The notes under the pieces: generated by a model
Databases searched by the model: none
Seen by the model: only the letters and a program-made list of their open reading frames with translations
What the model was told of the DNA's origin: nothing
Position numbers and translations under genes: made by a program
Part shown: positions 52,209 to 63,147 of the stretch, in pieces
How the letters are laid out: every line of letters starts with the position of its first letter
How positions within the stretch are numbered: the first letter of the stretch is position 1
Assembly (NCBI GenBank): GCA_016790705.1
Contig: JAEUOT010000030.1
Span: 1-64,000 of the forward strand
Length of the DNA: 64,000 nucleotides
Origin: Hydrogenophaga sp.
GTDB lineage: Bacteria; Pseudomonadota; Gammaproteobacteria; Burkholderiales; Burkholderiaceae_C
Direction of reading: 5' to 3'

Positions 52209-53126
52209 TCAGGCGGGCGGCTGGTCCGCCAGCACCGCGGGCACCAGGGCCTCCAGTTGCCCGCGCAACCAGCGGTGCGGACCGTCGTCCTGGTGGCGGC
52301 GGTGCCAGATCAGGTACATCGGCAGTTTCGGACAGGGCAGGGGCATGGGCACGCTCGCGAAGCCGGCCAGCAGCCCGCGGCCCAGCAAGCCGGGCGCCGC
52401 CGCCAGCAAGCGGCTGCCGCGCAGGAAGCCGGGCATGCCGGCAAAGCCCGGCACCATTACCGCAAACCGCCGCCGCACGCCGCGCTCGGCCAGGGTGCGG
52501 TCCAGGTCGAGCGCGCGCCGGGGTTCGTAGACCACGGTGATGTGGTCGGCCGCGAGGTAGTCCTTGAGCGAGGCCGGGGCTTCGCGCGCGGCCGGGTCGT
52601 AGAACACCCGGTACTCGTCCTCGAACAGGCGCTTCTGCAGGATGTCGCTGCCGTCGGGGGGCCGGGGGCTGATCGCGAGGTCGCAGGCGCCGTCGCGCAG
52701 CATCTCCAGGCTTGGGATCGCCGAGGGGATCACCCGCAGCGCCACCCCCGGCGCGGCCTCGCGCAGCCGCGCCATGAGCGGGGGCAGCAGCACGTCGCGC
52801 TGGAAATCGTTGGCGGCGATGGTCACCGTGGTCTGCCAGCGCGCAGGGTCGAAGGCTCCCGTGTGGGCGAAGCCCTGCAACTGCCGCAGCAGCTCGCGCG
52901 CCTGCACGGCCAACTCGCCCGCGCGAGCGGTGGCGACGATGCCGCGGCCGCTCTTGACGAACAGCGGGTCGCCGGTGATCGCGCGCAGCTTGTCGAGCTG
53001 GTGGCTCACCGCCGACTGCGTGACGCCCAGGGCGTGGGCGGCGCCGGTGATGCTGCCGGCGTCCACCACCGCGACCAGCAACTGGAGCAGGCGGGCGTCG
53101 AGGTCTGACCAATCGAAATCATTCAT
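52209..53126 (-). CDS. LysR-family regulator, divergent from the second dioxygenase
   Basis: A 305-residue LysR protein. The winged helix is LLQLLVAVVDAGSITGAAHALGVTQSAVSHQLDKLR, with the effector domain from about residue 95 (VTIAANDFQRDVLLPPLM). The start MNDFDW at 53126 was chosen; MIIKHM at 53141 would add five residues and neither has a clear ribosome site. Divergence from the alpha/beta dioxygenase genes suggests it controls them, probably with a phenolic acid effector. It is convergent with arsA. Confidence 0.9.
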   Translation of the reverse strand: MNDFDWSDLDARLLQLLVAVVDAGSITGAAHALGVTQSAVSHQLDKLRAITGDPLFVKSGRGIVATARAGELAVQARELLRQLQGFAHTGAFDPARWQTTVTIAANDFQRDVLLPPLMARLREAAPGVALRVIPSAIPSLEMLRDGACDLAISPRPPDGSDILQKRLFEDEYRVFYDPAAREAPASLKDYLAADHITVVYEPRRALDLDRTLAERGVRRRFAVMVPGFAGMPGFLRGSRLLAAAPGLLGRGLLAGFASVPMPLPCPKLPMYLIWHRRHQDDGPHRWLRGQLEALVPAVLADQPPA

Positions 53127-53132
53127 GTGTTT

Positions 53133-53146
53133 GATGATCATTCATC
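53133..53146. promoter_or_regulatory. Small inverted repeat in the LysR/dioxygenase gap
   Basis: GATGA, TCAT and TCATC form a 5-bp inverted repeat close to the LysR start codon, in an AT-rich patch running to about 53160. It could be an autoregulatory contact site. No convincing promoter boxes were found. Confidence 0.35.
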
Positions 53147-53220
53147 TGTTTATCTTTGGCAATGCCGCCGGAATACTCCCGGCTTGACCGACGTCAATCC
53201 ACCCCATGCAGGAGACCGAT

Positions 53221-53565
53221 GTGAGCAAGACCATCCCCGGCACCACGCCCTTCGACGGCGACGCGGCCCAGAAGGGTTACGCGCTGAACAAGATGTGCTT
53301 TTCCTTCAACCACAAGGCCAACCGCGACGCCTTCGTGGCCGACCCCGAGGCCTACATGGCGCAATACGGCCTGAACCAGGAGCAGGCCGAGGCCATCCGT
53401 TCCAAGCAGGTGCTGGCCCTGATCGCGGCCGGTGGTAACGCCTACTACCTGGCCAAGTTCGCCGGCATCTTCGGCCTGGACATGCAGGACATCGGCGCCC
53501 AGCAGACGGGCATGACCAAGGACGAGTTCAAGGCCAAGCTGGTGGCCGCGAACGACCAGTGCTGA
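53221..53565 (+). CDS. Extradiol dioxygenase alpha subunit, LigA-like (second copy)
   Basis: A 114-residue LigA-type subunit, shorter than PmdA (145) because it lacks the flexible tail. The pattern KGYALNKMCFSFNHKANRDAFVADPEAYMAQYGLNQEQAEAI leads to LIAAGGNAYYLAKFAGIFGLDMQDIGAQQTGMT. The GTG at 53221 is preceded by AGGAG at a good distance; an upstream ATG at 53206 lies on that site and was rejected. It precedes the beta gene by 15 bases. The pair is controlled separately from pmdAB. Confidence 0.92.
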   Translation: MSKTIPGTTPFDGDAAQKGYALNKMCFSFNHKANRDAFVADPEAYMAQYGLNQEQAEAIRSKQVLALIAAGGNAYYLAKFAGIFGLDMQDIGAQQTGMTKDEFKAKLVAANDQC

Positions 53566-53580
53566 ACCAGGAGACACCCC

Positions 53581-54429
53581 ATGGCACAACTCATCGGTGG
53601 CCTGGCCACATCCCACATTCCCGCCATCGGCGGCGCCATTCACAAGGGCAAGCAGAACGAGCCGTACTGGAAGCCGTTCTTCGACGGTTTCCCGCCGATC
53701 CACCAGTGGCTGGCCAAGGTCAAACCCGACGTGGTCGTGGTGTTCTACAACGACCACGGCCTGAACTTCTTCCTCGACAAGATGCCGACCTTCGCCGTGG
53801 GCGCTGCGGCGACCTACAGCAACGCGGACGAGGGCTGGGGCATTCCCACGCTTCCGCCGATTCCGGGTTGCCCGGACCTGTCCTGGCATCTGATCCGCGA
53901 GCTGATCGCCAAGGAGTTCGACATCGTGACCTGCCAGGAGATGCTGGTGGACCACGCCTGCACGCTGCCGTTCAAGTTGTTCTGGCCGGAGCATGAGATC
54001 GCGCCGGTGCAGATCGTGCCGATCAACATCAACACGGTGCAGTTCCCGCTGCCGACGGCAAAGCGCGTCTACAAGCTGGGCAAGGCGGTGGGCGAGGCCA
54101 TCAAGAGCTGGGACAGCAGCCAGCGCGTGGCGGTGATGGCCACGGGCGGCCTGTCGCACCAGCTCGATGGCGAGCGCGCGGGCTTCATCAACAAGCAGTT
54201 CGACCTGCAGTTCCTGGACAGCATGGAAACCAACCCCGAGTGGGCGACGCAGTTCACCGATCTGGAGCTGGTGGAGAAGGCGGGCACGCAGGGCGTGGAG
54301 TTGCTGATGTGGCTGGCGATGCGGGCGGCGCTGACGGCGGCCGGGTCCGGTGTGCGCAAGGTGCACAGCAATTACCACATCCCTATCTCGAATACCGCTA
54401 CCGGGGTTCTGGCTCTGGAGACGGTCTGA
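53581..54429 (+). CDS. Extradiol dioxygenase beta subunit, gallate dioxygenase-like
   Basis: Catalytic LigB-family subunit, 282 residues. Iron ligands are His12 (TSHIPAIG), His59 (YNDHGLNFF) and the Glu in GTQGVELLMWL; catalytic His is in ATGGLSHQLDGERAGF. KGKQ, PTFAVG, QFPLPTAKR and the ATGGLSHQ segment resemble, from memory, gallate dioxygenase GalA/DesB more than LigB. Gallate cleavage would give 4-oxalomesaconate directly, feeding PmdE. GalA/DesB normally carry the LigA-like part on the same chain, whereas here it is a separate gene. Other substrates such as 3-O-methylgallate are possible. Confidence 0.85.
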   Translation: MAQLIGGLATSHIPAIGGAIHKGKQNEPYWKPFFDGFPPIHQWLAKVKPDVVVVFYNDHGLNFFLDKMPTFAVGAAATYSNADEGWGIPTLPPIPGCPDLSWHLIRELIAKEFDIVTCQEMLVDHACTLPFKLFWPEHEIAPVQIVPININTVQFPLPTAKRVYKLGKAVGEAIKSWDSSQRVAVMATGGLSHQLDGERAGFINKQFDLQFLDSMETNPEWATQFTDLELVEKAGTQGVELLMWLAMRAALTAAGSGVRKVHSNYHIPISNTATGVLALETV

Positions 54430-54456
54430 CCTGTTGTCTCTGTTGCCGAGTCGAAG

Positions 54457-54480
54457 AGGGGCCTTTGTGGCCCCTTTTTT
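54457..54480 (+). terminator. Intrinsic terminator after the second dioxygenase
   Basis: GGGGCC (54458-54463), TTTGT and GGCCCC (54469-54474) form a perfect stem followed by six T residues. It lies 28 bases after the beta subunit stop codon. Confidence 0.92.
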
Positions 54481-54500
54481 CATGCCTGCTTGTGTGGTGT

Positions 54501-54602
54501 GGTTCGGCGTGCGCGGGTGCCCTGCGCCGCTCATGTCCCCCGGCGGCCTGCGGCCGCCTCCTCCTTGACTTCGCTCTGCAGGGCACCCGCACACGCCGAA
54601 CC
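54501..54602 (-). repeat. Structured repeat, family A, second copy (minus orientation)
   Basis: Arms 54501-54525 and 54578-54602 pair at 24 of 25 positions, and at 25 when G-U is allowed on the minus strand. Read on that strand the interior has GAAGTCAAGGAGGAG, a GCGGCC-gca-GGCCGC hairpin and GGGGGACATGAG, the same core as the copy inside the pmd operon. Confidence 0.75.
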
Positions 54603-54646
54603 GCGAATACCTTAGCGCACCACCGTTGGCTGGACGACGCCTCGTG

Positions 54647-54749
54647 GTGCCTGAAGCGTCGGGTGTCCGCGCAGCGAAGTAAAGGAGGAGAACCGGCGCA
54701 GCCGGTTCGGGGGACATGAGCGGAGTCGGATACCCGGCGATTCAGGCGC
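54647..54749 (+). repeat. Structured repeat, family A, third copy
   Basis: Arms 54647-54669 and 54727-54749 pair at 19 of 23 positions, 22 with G-U. The core is GAAGTAAAGGAGGAG, an ACCGG-cgcag-CCGGT hairpin and CGGGGGACATGAGC. It points away from the minus copy 44 bases to its left. With that copy it fills the 350-base gap between the second dioxygenase and rpoD; no gene is seen in the gap. Confidence 0.75.
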
Positions 54750-54769
54750 TTGCCAGCCAAGGTGGCGTG

Positions 54770-54801
54770 AAAAACAAAACGGGAGCCCGAAGGCCCCCGT
54801 T
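54770..54801 (-). terminator. Intrinsic terminator of rpoD
   Basis: Read on the minus strand, AACGGG-g-GCC, a TTCG tetraloop and GGC-t-CCCGTT form a stem with one mismatch, followed by TTGTTTTT. It lies 25 bases after the rpoD stop. Confidence 0.93.
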
Positions 54802-54826
54802 GTGACAAGCGAATCGCTGAAAGGAA

Positions 54827-57163
<2,337 letters not shown>

Positions 57164-57476
57164 GAGGACCTCAAAAAAACACAGGAAAGGAACCGGCTGA
57201 GACACACAAAAATCGCCAGAATTCCGTCCTCGGGACGCGACTCCGGTGGTTTTTGTCGGGCGATACACATGCACACAGCCCGCGCTTCGCCGGAGAAACG
57301 CGGGCCCGCAAGCTGTCTGGGCGAACATTTGGTGTGCAGCCCTTGCGGGGTTCCGCCGGGTCCCTTGGGGTTCAGGGGACGTCGGGGTGGCCGGGAATCT
57401 GATGTCCGTGACCCCTGTTCTGGGGCTTGGCCGGGCCGGAGGTGCTGCTGTCGCGCTTGCGGTGCAAAGCCTTGGA
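57164..57476 (-). other. Leader between dnaG and rpoD
   Basis: This 313-base gap holds no convincing gene. A hairpin of CCCGCG and CGCGGG arms lies around 57280-57307. A stretch of A/T-rich bases precedes the rpoD start. An in-frame extension upstream of RpoD exists but looks non-coding. The gap could carry rpoD's own transcription start and a long 5' leader. Confidence 0.5.
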
Positions 57477-57481
57477 TTATA
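57476..57481 (-). promoter_or_regulatory. Candidate rpoD promoter -10 box in the dnaG stop codon
   Basis: A consensus TATAAT is read on the minus strand and contains the TAA stop codon of dnaG. The best -35-like TTGCAG lies only 13 bases upstream, too close, so recognition would rest on the -10. The leader would be about 305 bases. Confidence 0.4.
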
Positions 57482-59450
57482 CCGGGTGACCGGTCTGCAA
57501 GGCGCGCAGGCGCTCGGTCACCCGCTTGAACTCTTCATAGGCGCCCCGGTCGCCCGCCTGCACGCGCGCCGCCAAGGCGTCTGAACGGGCCTGCAGATCA
57601 TCCCGGCGCAGCAGGTTCATGACGCCCCCCAGTTCTTCCCGCTCTGCCGCCGAGTCGGCGGCGATGGTGGCCTGTTCGACTTCGGCGCAGGCATAGGCTT
57701 CGAAGGGCTGACCACGCAGAGCCTCTCTCAGTGCGGCCCAGGGCTGCGGGCCGTGTTCATGCAACTGGGCTTCCAGCCAGGCGAACACCGGGCCGTGAGG
57801 TTCCGGGAGGTGGGCCAGCATGGTGTGATCGTCGGCCGACAGGCTGTCCCAGGCGGACGCATTGGCCAGCAGCAGACCCACGGCGCGGTCGGTGCGGGTC
57901 TGGCTGGCGGTCTGGCGGCCGAGCATGCGCGGTGGCGGTGGTGGCCCCTTGCGCCAGCCGCCGCGCCCGCCCCCGGACCAGCGGCCGGTGGCTGCGGCCG
58001 AAGGGTTCCAGCCACCGGATGCGGCTGGTGCCTGTGTCGATGCGGCGAACGTTCCTCCCGGGTGCTCGGCCGGCGCCGGCCGCCCCTGGTCAGCGGATGC
58101 GTGGTGGTCTTCGCGCGGTCGCCGCAGGCCCCGATCGTCACGCTGCCAGAGCTGTTGCAGGTCGGCCGTACCGATGCCGATCTGCTGCGCAAGTTCGGCC
58201 AGCAGTTGTCGCTTGAGCGCGCCTTCGGGCAGGGCGCTCCACAGCGGGCGGGCCTGGCTGGAGAGGCGGGCGCGGCCCTCGGCCGTGGCCAGGTCGCAAT
58301 CGGCGCTGGCGGCGTCGATCAGGAAACGCGACAGCGGCACCGCCTGTTTCACGAAGTCGGCGAACGCCTCGGCGCCGTGTTCACGGATGTAGCTGTCCGG
58401 GTCGTGTTCGGTCGGCAGGAACAGGAACTTGACGCTGCGCGTGTCGGTCGCCAGCGGCAGGGCCGCGTCCAGTGCCTTGCGCGCTGCACGGCGGCCGGCG
58501 CCGTCGCCGTCGAAGCTGAACACCACGGCGTCGGTGAAGCGGAACAGCTTGTGCACGTGGTCGGGCGTGCAGGCCGTGCCCAGCGTCGCCACCGCGTTGG
58601 CAAAACCCAGTTGTGCCAGCGCGACCACGTCCATGTAGCCCTCGGTCACCAAGGCGTAGCCGTGCTGACGGATGGCGGTGCGGGCCTCGAACAGGCCGTA
58701 CAGCTCGCGGCCCTTGCTGAACACCGGCGTTTCGGGCGAGTTCAGGTACTTGGGCTCGCCCTTGTCGAGCACGCGGCCGCCGAAACCGATGCATTCGCCC
58801 TTGACGTTGCGGATTGGGAACATGATCCGGTCGCGGAAACGGTCGTAGCGCTTGGCCTCGCCGTCCTGGCCCTTCTCGTCCTCGTGTTCGATGACCAGGC
58901 CGGACTCGACCAGCATAGGTTCGCCGTAGTCGGGGAAGACCCCTGCCAGGTGCCGCCAGCCCTCGGGTGCGTAGCCCAGGCCGAAGGCCTTGGCGATCTG
59001 TCCGGTCAGGCCGCGGCGCTTGAGGTAGTCCACCGCGCGCGGCGAATCCTTGAGATCCTTCTGGTAGGCCTTGGCGGCTTTTTCCAGGACATCGGTGAGC
59101 GTGGCCTGCTTCTGGCGCTGCTGGGCGGCGCGCTCGCGATCCTGCGGCGAGACGTCGTCTTCGGGCACCTGCAGGCCCACCTGCTGCGCGAGGTCCTTGA
59201 CCGCCTCGACGAAGTTCATGCCGGCGTGCTCCATCAGGAAACCGATGGCGTTGCCGTTGGCACCGCAGCCGAAGCAGTGGTAGAACTGCTTGGTCGGGCT
59301 GACGCTGAACGACGGTGATTTTTCGCCGTGGAACGGGCACAGCCCCATGAAGTTGGCGCCGCCTTTTTTCAACTGGACGTACCGGCCCACCACGTCGACC
59401 ACGTCGACGCGGTTGAGCAGTTCCTGGATGAAAGATTGCGGTATGGCCAC
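57477..59450 (-). CDS. dnaG: DNA primase DnaG
   Basis: Primase making RNA primers at the replication fork, 657 residues. The N-terminal CHC2 zinc domain reads [19 protein letters not shown] with [11 protein letters not shown]. The TOPRIM core has [30 protein letters not shown] and [19 protein letters not shown] with catalytic acidic residues. The C-terminal region after about residue 450 is Pro/Gly-rich, then a helical DnaB-binding domain. The start is GTG at 59450 ([12 protein letters not shown]). The rpsU gene that usually precedes dnaG is absent; a divergent acyl-CoA synthetase gene lies there instead. Confidence 0.96.
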   Translation of the reverse strand: MAIPQSFIQELLNRVDVVDVVGRYVQLKKGGANFMGLCPFHGEKSPSFSVSPTKQFYHCFGCGANGNAIGFLMEHAGMNFVEAVKDLAQQVGLQVPEDDVSPQDRERAAQQRQKQATLTDVLEKAAKAYQKDLKDSPRAVDYLKRRGLTGQIAKAFGLGYAPEGWRHLAGVFPDYGEPMLVESGLVIEHEDEKGQDGEAKRYDRFRDRIMFPIRNVKGECIGFGGRVLDKGEPKYLNSPETPVFSKGRELYGLFEARTAIRQHGYALVTEGYMDVVALAQLGFANAVATLGTACTPDHVHKLFRFTDAVVFSFDGDGAGRRAARKALDAALPLATDTRSVKFLFLPTEHDPDSYIREHGAEAFADFVKQAVPLSRFLIDAASADCDLATAEGRARLSSQARPLWSALPEGALKRQLLAELAQQIGIGTADLQQLWQRDDRGLRRPREDHHASADQGRPAPAEHPGGTFAASTQAPAASGGWNPSAAATGRWSGGGRGGWRKGPPPPPRMLGRQTASQTRTDRAVGLLLANASAWDSLSADDHTMLAHLPEPHGPVFAWLEAQLHEHGPQPWAALREALRGQPFEAYACAEVEQATIAADSAAEREELGGVMNLLRRDDLQARSDALAARVQAGDRGAYEEFKRVTERLRALQTGHPV

Positions 59451-59494
59451 ACGCTTATTCTCGCCGAGCAACCACAGAAACCATGGAGCCCCGG

Positions 59495-61141
59495 ATGACC
59501 AGCATCTACGACCAGGACCTGCCCCGCAACGAAGCCAATTTCGCGCCGATCTCGCCACTGTCGTTCATCGAACGCACGGCTGAGGTCTATCCGGAGCGGC
59601 TGGCTATCGTGCACGGCAGCCTGCGCCAGACCTGGGCCCAGACCTACGCCCGCACCCGCCAGCTGGCCAGCGCGCTGCGCAAGGCCGGTATCGGCAAGAA
59701 CGACACCGTGGCGGTGATGCTCCCCAACACCCCGCCGATGGTCGAGGCGCACTTCGGCGTGCCGATGGCTGGCGCCGTGCTCAACGCGCTCAACACCCGG
59801 CTCGACCCCGAAGCCATTGCCTTCATGCTCGACCACGGCGAGGCCAAGGCGGTGATCGTCGACCCCGAGTTCGCCGGCACCATGGCCAAGGCGCTCAAGC
59901 TGCGCCAGGCAACCACCCCGCTGCTCGTGATCGATGTGCAGGACGCGCTGTTCACCGGTGAAAGCCAGCCCATCGGCAGCACCACCTACGAGGCCTTCAT
60001 CGCCGGCGGCGATCCGGCCTTTGCCTGGCAATTGCCGGGCGACGAGTGGGACGCCATCGCGCTGAACTACACCAGCGGCACCACCGGCAACCCCAAGGGC
60101 GTGGTCTACCACCACCGCGGTGCGGCCATGAACGCCATCAGCAACATCCTCGAATGGGACATGCCCAAGCACGCGGTCTACCTCTGGACCCTGCCGATGT
60201 TTCACTGCAACGGCTGGTGTTTCCCGTGGACCGTGGCAGCGCGCGCGGGGGTCAACGTCTGCCTGCGCCGGGTGGAGGCGCAGACGATCTTCGACCTGAT
60301 GCGCGCGCACGGGGTGACCCATTACTGCGGCGCCCCCATCGTGCAGGGGCTGCTGGTGAACGCGCCGGCGGCGATGAAGGAAGGGATTCCGGCGGGCGTG
60401 AAGGCCATGGTCGCGGGCGCGGCGCCGCCGGCCTCGATGATCGAGGGCATGGAGCAGATGGGCTTCGACCTGACTCACGTCTACGGCCTGACCGAGGTCT
60501 ACGGGCCGGCCACGGTCTGCGCCAAACACGAGGCATGGAACGACCTGGACATCGGTGAGCGCGCGCGGCTGAACGCACGCCAGGGCGTGCGCTACCACCT
60601 GGAGCGCGACGTGCGCGTGCTCAACCCCGAGACGATGCAGCCGGTTCCGCTGGACGGCGAGACCATGGGCGAGATCATGTTCAAGGGCAACATCGCCATG
60701 AAGGGCTACCTGAAGAACCCGAAGGCGACCCAGGAGGCGTTTGCCGGCGGCTGGTTCCACAGCGGCGACCTGGCGGTGCAGTACGCCGACGGCTATTTCA
60801 AGATCAAGGACCGCAGCAAGGACATCATCATCTCGGGCGGCGAGAACATCTCGTCCATCGAGGTCGAGGACGTGCTGTACCGACATCCCGACGTGCTGGC
60901 CGCCGCCGTGGTGGCGCGGCCCGACCCGAAGTGGGGCGAGACGCCCTGTGCCTTCGTCGAACTCAAGTTCGGCGTGCACACGACGCCCGAGGACATCGTC
61001 AAACACTGCAAGCAGCACCTGGCTGGTTTCAAGGTGCCGCGCTACGTGGTGTTCGGCGAACTGCCCAAGACCAGCACCGGCAAGATCCAGAAGTTCGAAC
61101 TGCGCAAGCGGGCCGGATCCGCGTCGGCCATCGACGTCTGA
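59495..61141 (+). CDS. Acyl-CoA synthetase (AMP-forming)
   Basis: Adenylate-forming ligase of 548 residues. The P-loop is LNYTSGTTGNPKGVVYHHRG, then VYGLTEVYGPATVC, and the hinge/A8 region DRSKDIIISGGENISSIEVED; the catalytic Lys is in PKTSTGKIQKFELR. The pattern DLPRNEANFAPISPLSFIERTAEVYPER is typical of the medium-chain/dimethylsulfoniopropionate-type (DmdB-like) subgroup. ATG 59495 with GGAG upstream was chosen over ATG 59483. It is divergent from dnaG, 44 bases apart. The substrate is unknown. Confidence 0.9.
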   Translation: MTSIYDQDLPRNEANFAPISPLSFIERTAEVYPERLAIVHGSLRQTWAQTYARTRQLASALRKAGIGKNDTVAVMLPNTPPMVEAHFGVPMAGAVLNALNTRLDPEAIAFMLDHGEAKAVIVDPEFAGTMAKALKLRQATTPLLVIDVQDALFTGESQPIGSTTYEAFIAGGDPAFAWQLPGDEWDAIALNYTSGTTGNPKGVVYHHRGAAMNAISNILEWDMPKHAVYLWTLPMFHCNGWCFPWTVAARAGVNVCLRRVEAQTIFDLMRAHGVTHYCGAPIVQGLLVNAPAAMKEGIPAGVKAMVAGAAPPASMIEGMEQMGFDLTHVYGLTEVYGPATVCAKHEAWNDLDIGERARLNARQGVRYHLERDVRVLNPETMQPVPLDGETMGEIMFKGNIAMKGYLKNPKATQEAFAGGWFHSGDLAVQYADGYFKIKDRSKDIIISGGENISSIEVEDVLYRHPDVLAAAVVARPDPKWGETPCAFVELKFGVHTTPEDIVKHCKQHLAGFKVPRYVVFGELPKTSTGKIQKFELRKRAGSASAIDV

Positions 61142-61168
61142 GCTGCGAAGCGTCGAAGCACGGGGGCT

Positions 61169-63025
61169 TCAGTCCCCGGCCACCACGCCCTCGCGCCGCG
61201 GGTCGGCGCCGCCGAGCCACACCGCTCGACCGTCTTTCTCGCCGCGCTGGATCGCCTGCAGCCCGCTGGGCATCGGCGCTTCGCTCACGGTGTGGCCCTT
61301 GGCCTGCAGGGCCTGCACCGTCCCGGCGGGAAAGCGCCCGGCCTCCAGCATCACCGGTCCGCCCAGCGTGCCGAAGTTCGGCAGATCGATCGCTGCCTGC
61401 GGGCTCAGGCCGCCCTGCAGCGTGCCCAGCAGCGTCTTGGCGGTGAAGTGAATGATCAGCGCGCCGCCCGGGCTGCCCGTGCTCATCAGCAGCCGGCCAC
61501 TCCCGCCGTCGAACACCAGGGTGGGCGACATGGACGAGCGGGGCCGCTTGCCCGGTTCGACCCGGTTGGCGATCGGCGTTCCCTTGCCGTCGCGGGGCGC
61601 GAAGCTGAAATCCGTGAGCTGGTTGTTGAGCAGGAAGCCGCCGGGCAAGGCGGGGTTGCCGACCATCAGCCGGGCACCGAACGCCGCTTCGATGGTGGTG
61701 GTCATCGCCAGCGCGTTGCCGTAGCGGTCGACGATGCTGATGTGGCTGGTGCCGTACTCGGTCTGTTCGGGCATGGGTGCCCACGCGATGGCCGACGCCC
61801 CTGGCTGGCCTGCCGGCGCCTGTGGCATGCGCTGCGCGCCGATCAGACGCGCCCTCTGGTCGAGATAGGCCGGATCGAGCAGGCTGTCCCATCGGCCCGC
61901 CGGTGCCGCGACCTTGTCAGGGTCGGCCAGGTACATCGCCCGATCGGCAAACGCCAGCCGCGACGCTTCGGCGTAGGCATGCAGCCAGTCCGCGTCCGGT
62001 GTGCCGGTGAGCGCACGTCCTCCTTGCGGCGTGCGCGCCAGCAGGCCGAGGATCTGGCCGATCGCGATTGCGCCCGAACTGGGGGGTGGAAAACCACACA
62101 GGCGCAGTGCCATGCCGGCCGCCGCGTAGGGGGTGCACAGCGCCTCTCGCGCGACGGGCCGGTAGTTCGCGAGGTCTTGCTGCGTCAGCAGGCCCGGGTT
62201 GGCGGGATGCTGCCGGACCTTGTCGACGATGGCCTGTGCCAGGGGGCCTTGTTGCAGCGCCAGTGGTCCCTGCAGCGAGATGGCGCGCAGGGCGGCGGCC
62301 AGCGCGGGATTGCGCAAACGGTGACCGACAGGCAGGGGAGTGCCGTCGGGGCGATAGAAGTAGGCGGCAGCGACCGGGTCGGTCCGCAGGGCCGACTCTT
62401 CGGCGAGCAGGGCATGCAACCGGGGGCTGACCGCAAAACCGTCTTCGGCCAGCGTGATTGCCGGTTCGAACAGCCGGGCCCAGGGCAGGCGGCCGTGCTG
62501 TTGGTGCGCCATGGCGAGCATCGCCACCGCGCCCGGCACGCCGACCGCGCGTCCGCCGACCACGGCTTCCATGAACGGCATCGGCTGACCATCGTCGCGC
62601 AGGAACAGGCGCTCGCTCGCCGCCGCCGGTGCTGTCTCGCGGCCATCGAAGGCCTGCACGCGCTGGCCGTCGAAATGGAGCAGGAACGCGCCGCCGCCGA
62701 TGCCGCTGGACTGGGGCTCGACCAGGCCCAGCACCATCTGCACCGCGATCGCGGCATCCACGGCACTGCCACCCGCTTGCAGCACCTGCAGACCGGCGTC
62801 GGCAGCCAGGGGATTGGCGGCCGCGACGGCAGCGTGCGGATAGGCCCAGCCGGGTTTTGGGACCCAGCCGGAGGCGCCTTCCGGCTGTGTTGCCGCCGCT
62901 GGCGGCCGGTTGACGCCGTTGCCCGGGGCGCTGCAGGCGACCAGGCCCGCCGCAAGGACGAGGGCTTGCGCCGCCGTCGTCAGGGGGGACAACGGGCGGG
63001 GCCGGGTGCGTCGGTCTTGAGACAT
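61169..63025 (-). CDS. ggt: Gamma-glutamyltranspeptidase family lipoprotein
   Basis: Exported hydrolase/transpeptidase of 618 residues acting on glutathione and gamma-glutamyl compounds. The N-terminus has a signal sequence with a lipobox-like GLVACS. The precursor is expected to self-cleave before the Thr of EYGTSHISIVDRYGNALAMTTT, with Ser instead of the commoner second Thr. GSPGGALIIHF and VQMVLGLVEPQSSGIGGGAF are the other conserved sites. It lies convergent with the acyl-CoA synthetase gene. Confidence 0.93.
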   Translation of the reverse strand: MSQDRRTRPRPLSPLTTAAQALVLAAGLVACSAPGNGVNRPPAAATQPEGASGWVPKPGWAYPHAAVAAANPLAADAGLQVLQAGGSAVDAAIAVQMVLGLVEPQSSGIGGGAFLLHFDGQRVQAFDGRETAPAAASERLFLRDDGQPMPFMEAVVGGRAVGVPGAVAMLAMAHQQHGRLPWARLFEPAITLAEDGFAVSPRLHALLAEESALRTDPVAAAYFYRPDGTPLPVGHRLRNPALAAALRAISLQGPLALQQGPLAQAIVDKVRQHPANPGLLTQQDLANYRPVAREALCTPYAAAGMALRLCGFPPPSSGAIAIGQILGLLARTPQGGRALTGTPDADWLHAYAEASRLAFADRAMYLADPDKVAAPAGRWDSLLDPAYLDQRARLIGAQRMPQAPAGQPGASAIAWAPMPEQTEYGTSHISIVDRYGNALAMTTTIEAAFGARLMVGNPALPGGFLLNNQLTDFSFAPRDGKGTPIANRVEPGKRPRSSMSPTLVFDGGSGRLLMSTGSPGGALIIHFTAKTLLGTLQGGLSPQAAIDLPNFGTLGGPVMLEAGRFPAGTVQALQAKGHTVSEAPMPSGLQAIQRGEKDGRAVWLGGADPRREGVVAGD

Positions 63026-63147
63026 CGGTCACTGACTCCACGGTCCAAGGCAGGTTGCACTTGCCCAGGATCAAACAAATTGTTACTGGTGCGGTTAATG
63101 TTGACGTCGAGGGCTGTCCCTCAGCCCCATTTGCCGCAGGAGATTTG

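Noticed and set aside
54480-54826. A tRNA or small RNA gene in the gap before rpoD
   Set aside because: No cloverleaf-like arms or CCA end were seen; the gap is explained by two repeat elements and the rpoD terminator.
63074-63084. AACAAATTGTT palindrome between ggt and the GspE-type gene
   Set aside because: Arms of five bases in an AT-rich patch are weak evidence and no promoter boxes with proper spacing were found around it.
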